Source: Lachnospiraceae bacterium | GTDB taxonomy: Bacteria > Bacillota > Clostridia > Lachnospirales > Lachnospiraceae | Length of the DNA stretch: 64,000 nt | Direction of reading: 5' to 3' | NCBI GenBank assembly: GCA_017621075.1 | Contig: JAGATV010000056.1 | Location: 1-64,000, forward strand | In this document: one piece after another, positions 62,865-64,000 of the stretch | Position numbering within the stretch: the first letter of the stretch is position 1 | Layout of the letters: each line of letters starts with the position of its first letter | Notes under the pieces: generated by a model | What the model saw: the letters and a program-made list of their open reading frames with translations, nothing else | What the model was told of the DNA's origin: nothing | Database searches by the model: none | Program-made: the position numbers and the translations under genes

Positions 62865-64000
62865 ATGCTGTTTACTATTATTTTTCCCATTGCTCTGGCC
62901 CTGATATTGATCATTCTTATCTTTCTGACGGGTTATGTGAAGGCTTCGCCGGATACTGCGATCATCATTTCCGGTCTGAGAAAGAATCCGAAGGTGCTGA
63001 TCGGTAAGGCCGGTGTCAAGATCCCCTTTCTTGAGAGAAAGGATGAACTGAACCTTCAGTTGATCCCCATTGATGTTAAGACTTCCAATGCAGTTCCTAC
63101 CGCAGATTACATCAATATCAATGTGGATGCCACGGTAAATGTCAAGATCAGTGACAATGAAGAACGTCTGAAGCTTGCGGCGCAGAATTTCCTGAACAAG
63201 AATTCTGAGTATATCGGAAGAGTGGCCAGGGAGGTTTTGGAAGGTAATGTTCGTGAGATCGTAGGTAAGATGGCTCTGGAAGAGATGGTTTCTGACCGTC
63301 AGAAATTTGCAATGCTTGTCAAAGAAAATGCAGAGCCCGACCTGGCAGCCATGGGTCTTGATATCATCAGCTTCAATGTCCAGAATTTTGTGGACGGCAA
63401 TGGCGTCATTGAAAACCTTGGTGTGGATAACATTGTGAAGATTCAGAAAAATGCTGCAATTTCCCGTGCGGACAGCGAAAAAGAAATTGCAAAAGCCCAG
63501 GCCAATGCAAAGCGTGAAGCAAATGAAGCTGAGGTGAATGCAGAATCTGAAATCGCTAAGAAACAGAATGAACTTGCCATTCAGAAAGCTGAATTGAAAC
63601 GGGAATCGGATATCAAGAAGGCTGAGGCTGATTCGGCCTATAAGATCCAGGAGGAGGAACAGCGTAAGACCATTGAAATCACTACTGCAAATGCAAATAT
63701 TGCCAAGCAGGAAAAGGAAATCCTCTTAAAGCAGAAAGAAGCCGAGGTCATGGAACAGGCTCTGGATGCCCAAGTCAAGAAAAAAGCGGAAGCTGACAAA
63801 TTTGCCAAACAACAGCTTGCGGATGCTGAACTGTATGAGCGCCAACGAGAAGCTGAGGCAAAGAAATTTGAGACGGAAAAAGAAGCGGAAGCCATGAAAG
63901 CGCAAGCGGAAGCAAAAAAGTACACTATGGAACAGGAAGCGGAAGGTATCCGTACCAAGGGCCTTGCAGAAGCTGAAGCCATTCGTGCAAAGGCTGTTGC
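62865..64000 (+). CDS. Flotillin-like membrane protein (3' end outside the window)
   Basis: Scaffold of membrane microdomains. The reading frame stays open to the end of the window, so at least 378 residues are present. An N-terminal membrane hairpin (MLFTIIFPIALALILIILIF) is followed by an SPFH/PHB domain with SPDTAIIISGLRKNPK and VARVEVLEG-type segment (here VAREVLEGNVREIVG), then a long charged coiled coil (from about residue 205) rich in EAE and KAQ repeats. ATG 62865 follows AGGAGGAG. NfeD, the usual partner, would be outside. Confidence 0.92.
   Translation, partial: MLFTIIFPIALALILIILIFLTGYVKASPDTAIIISGLRKNPKVLIGKAGVKIPFLERKDELNLQLIPIDVKTSNAVPTADYININVDATVNVKISDNEERLKLAAQNFLNKNSEYIGRVAREVLEGNVREIVGKMALEEMVSDRQKFAMLVKENAEPDLAAMGLDIISFNVQNFVDGNGVIENLGVDNIVKIQKNAAISRADSEKEIAKAQANAKREANEAEVNAESEIAKKQNELAIQKAELKRESDIKKAEADSAYKIQEEEQRKTIEITTANANIAKQEKEILLKQKEAEVMEQALDAQVKKKAEADKFAKQQLADAELYERQREAEAKKFETEKEAEAMKAQAEAKKYTMEQEAEGIRTKGLAEAEAIRAKAV

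Overview
This window comes from a spore-forming, low-to-moderate G+C Gram-positive anaerobe of the class Clostridia, most likely a member of the Lachnospiraceae. The evidence is an anaerobic (class III) ribonucleotide reductase, a GerA-family germination protein, the CotJABC spore-coat operon, SepF, a LexA with a Bacillus-type operator, a rubrerythrin, and an L27 whose N-terminal extension is paired with the protease Prp. Nearly all genes lie on the + strand. Only three (DUF378 protein, lexA, tyrosine recombinase) are on the - strand. No gene-free stretch exceeds 300 bases. No rRNA, tRNA, CRISPR array, insertion sequence or prophage was seen.

Layout. 1-5 kb: 3' end of nrdD, nrdG, a dUTPase, a PH-domain membrane protein and a stand-alone GerA/SpoVAF-like gene behind a forespore-type promoter. 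5-12.2 kb: degV, then a hybrid histidine kinase and a 1300-residue sensor joining an ECF S-component-like membrane domain, a beta-propeller, HD-GYP and a receiver. 12.3-13.4 kb: cotJABC. 13.4-21.2 kb: a phosphate island with a Pho-box-like tandem repeat, a pstS gene truncated by fusion to the 3' end of a Na/Pi-cotransporter gene, polyphosphate kinase, a CorA-type transporter, a PhoP/PhoR-like pair and a membrane-anchored protein overlapping the kinase. 21.3-25.7 kb: an alanine/glycine symporter, miaB and a VTC-domain/DUF4956 pair.

25.8-43.6 kb is a long housekeeping run: mutS, mutL, miaA, a YnbB-type PLP enzyme, a DUF4321 protein, radC, mreBCD, a PBP2-like transpeptidase with a large insert, minCDE, rodA, mgsA and a D,D-carboxypeptidase. 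It joins mismatch repair, tRNA modification, elongation and division-site placement. 43.7-50.3 kb holds a small P-loop protein, an HlyD-like protein, yggS, sepF, aroB, lspA, an rluD-type gene and an unknown gene. 50.4-57.3 kb holds cstA, a cytidylate-kinase-like gene, the rplU-prp-rpmA ribosomal set with a structured leader, obgE, yhbY, nadD, yqeK and rsfS.

57.4-64 kb holds the divergent SOS pair lexA / LysM protein (YneA-like) with a cluster of LexA boxes, a Xer-like recombinase, rubrerythrin, an AI-2E family transporter, dtd and the 5' part of a flotillin gene that runs off the end.

The most noteworthy items are the ECF-S-like/propeller/HD-GYP/receiver protein with its partner kinase, the apparent deletion junction inside the phosphate cluster, the conserved-looking accessory gene overlapping phoR, the LexA operator cluster and the PBP2 insert. 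All product names rest on recognised motifs and gene order, without database searches.
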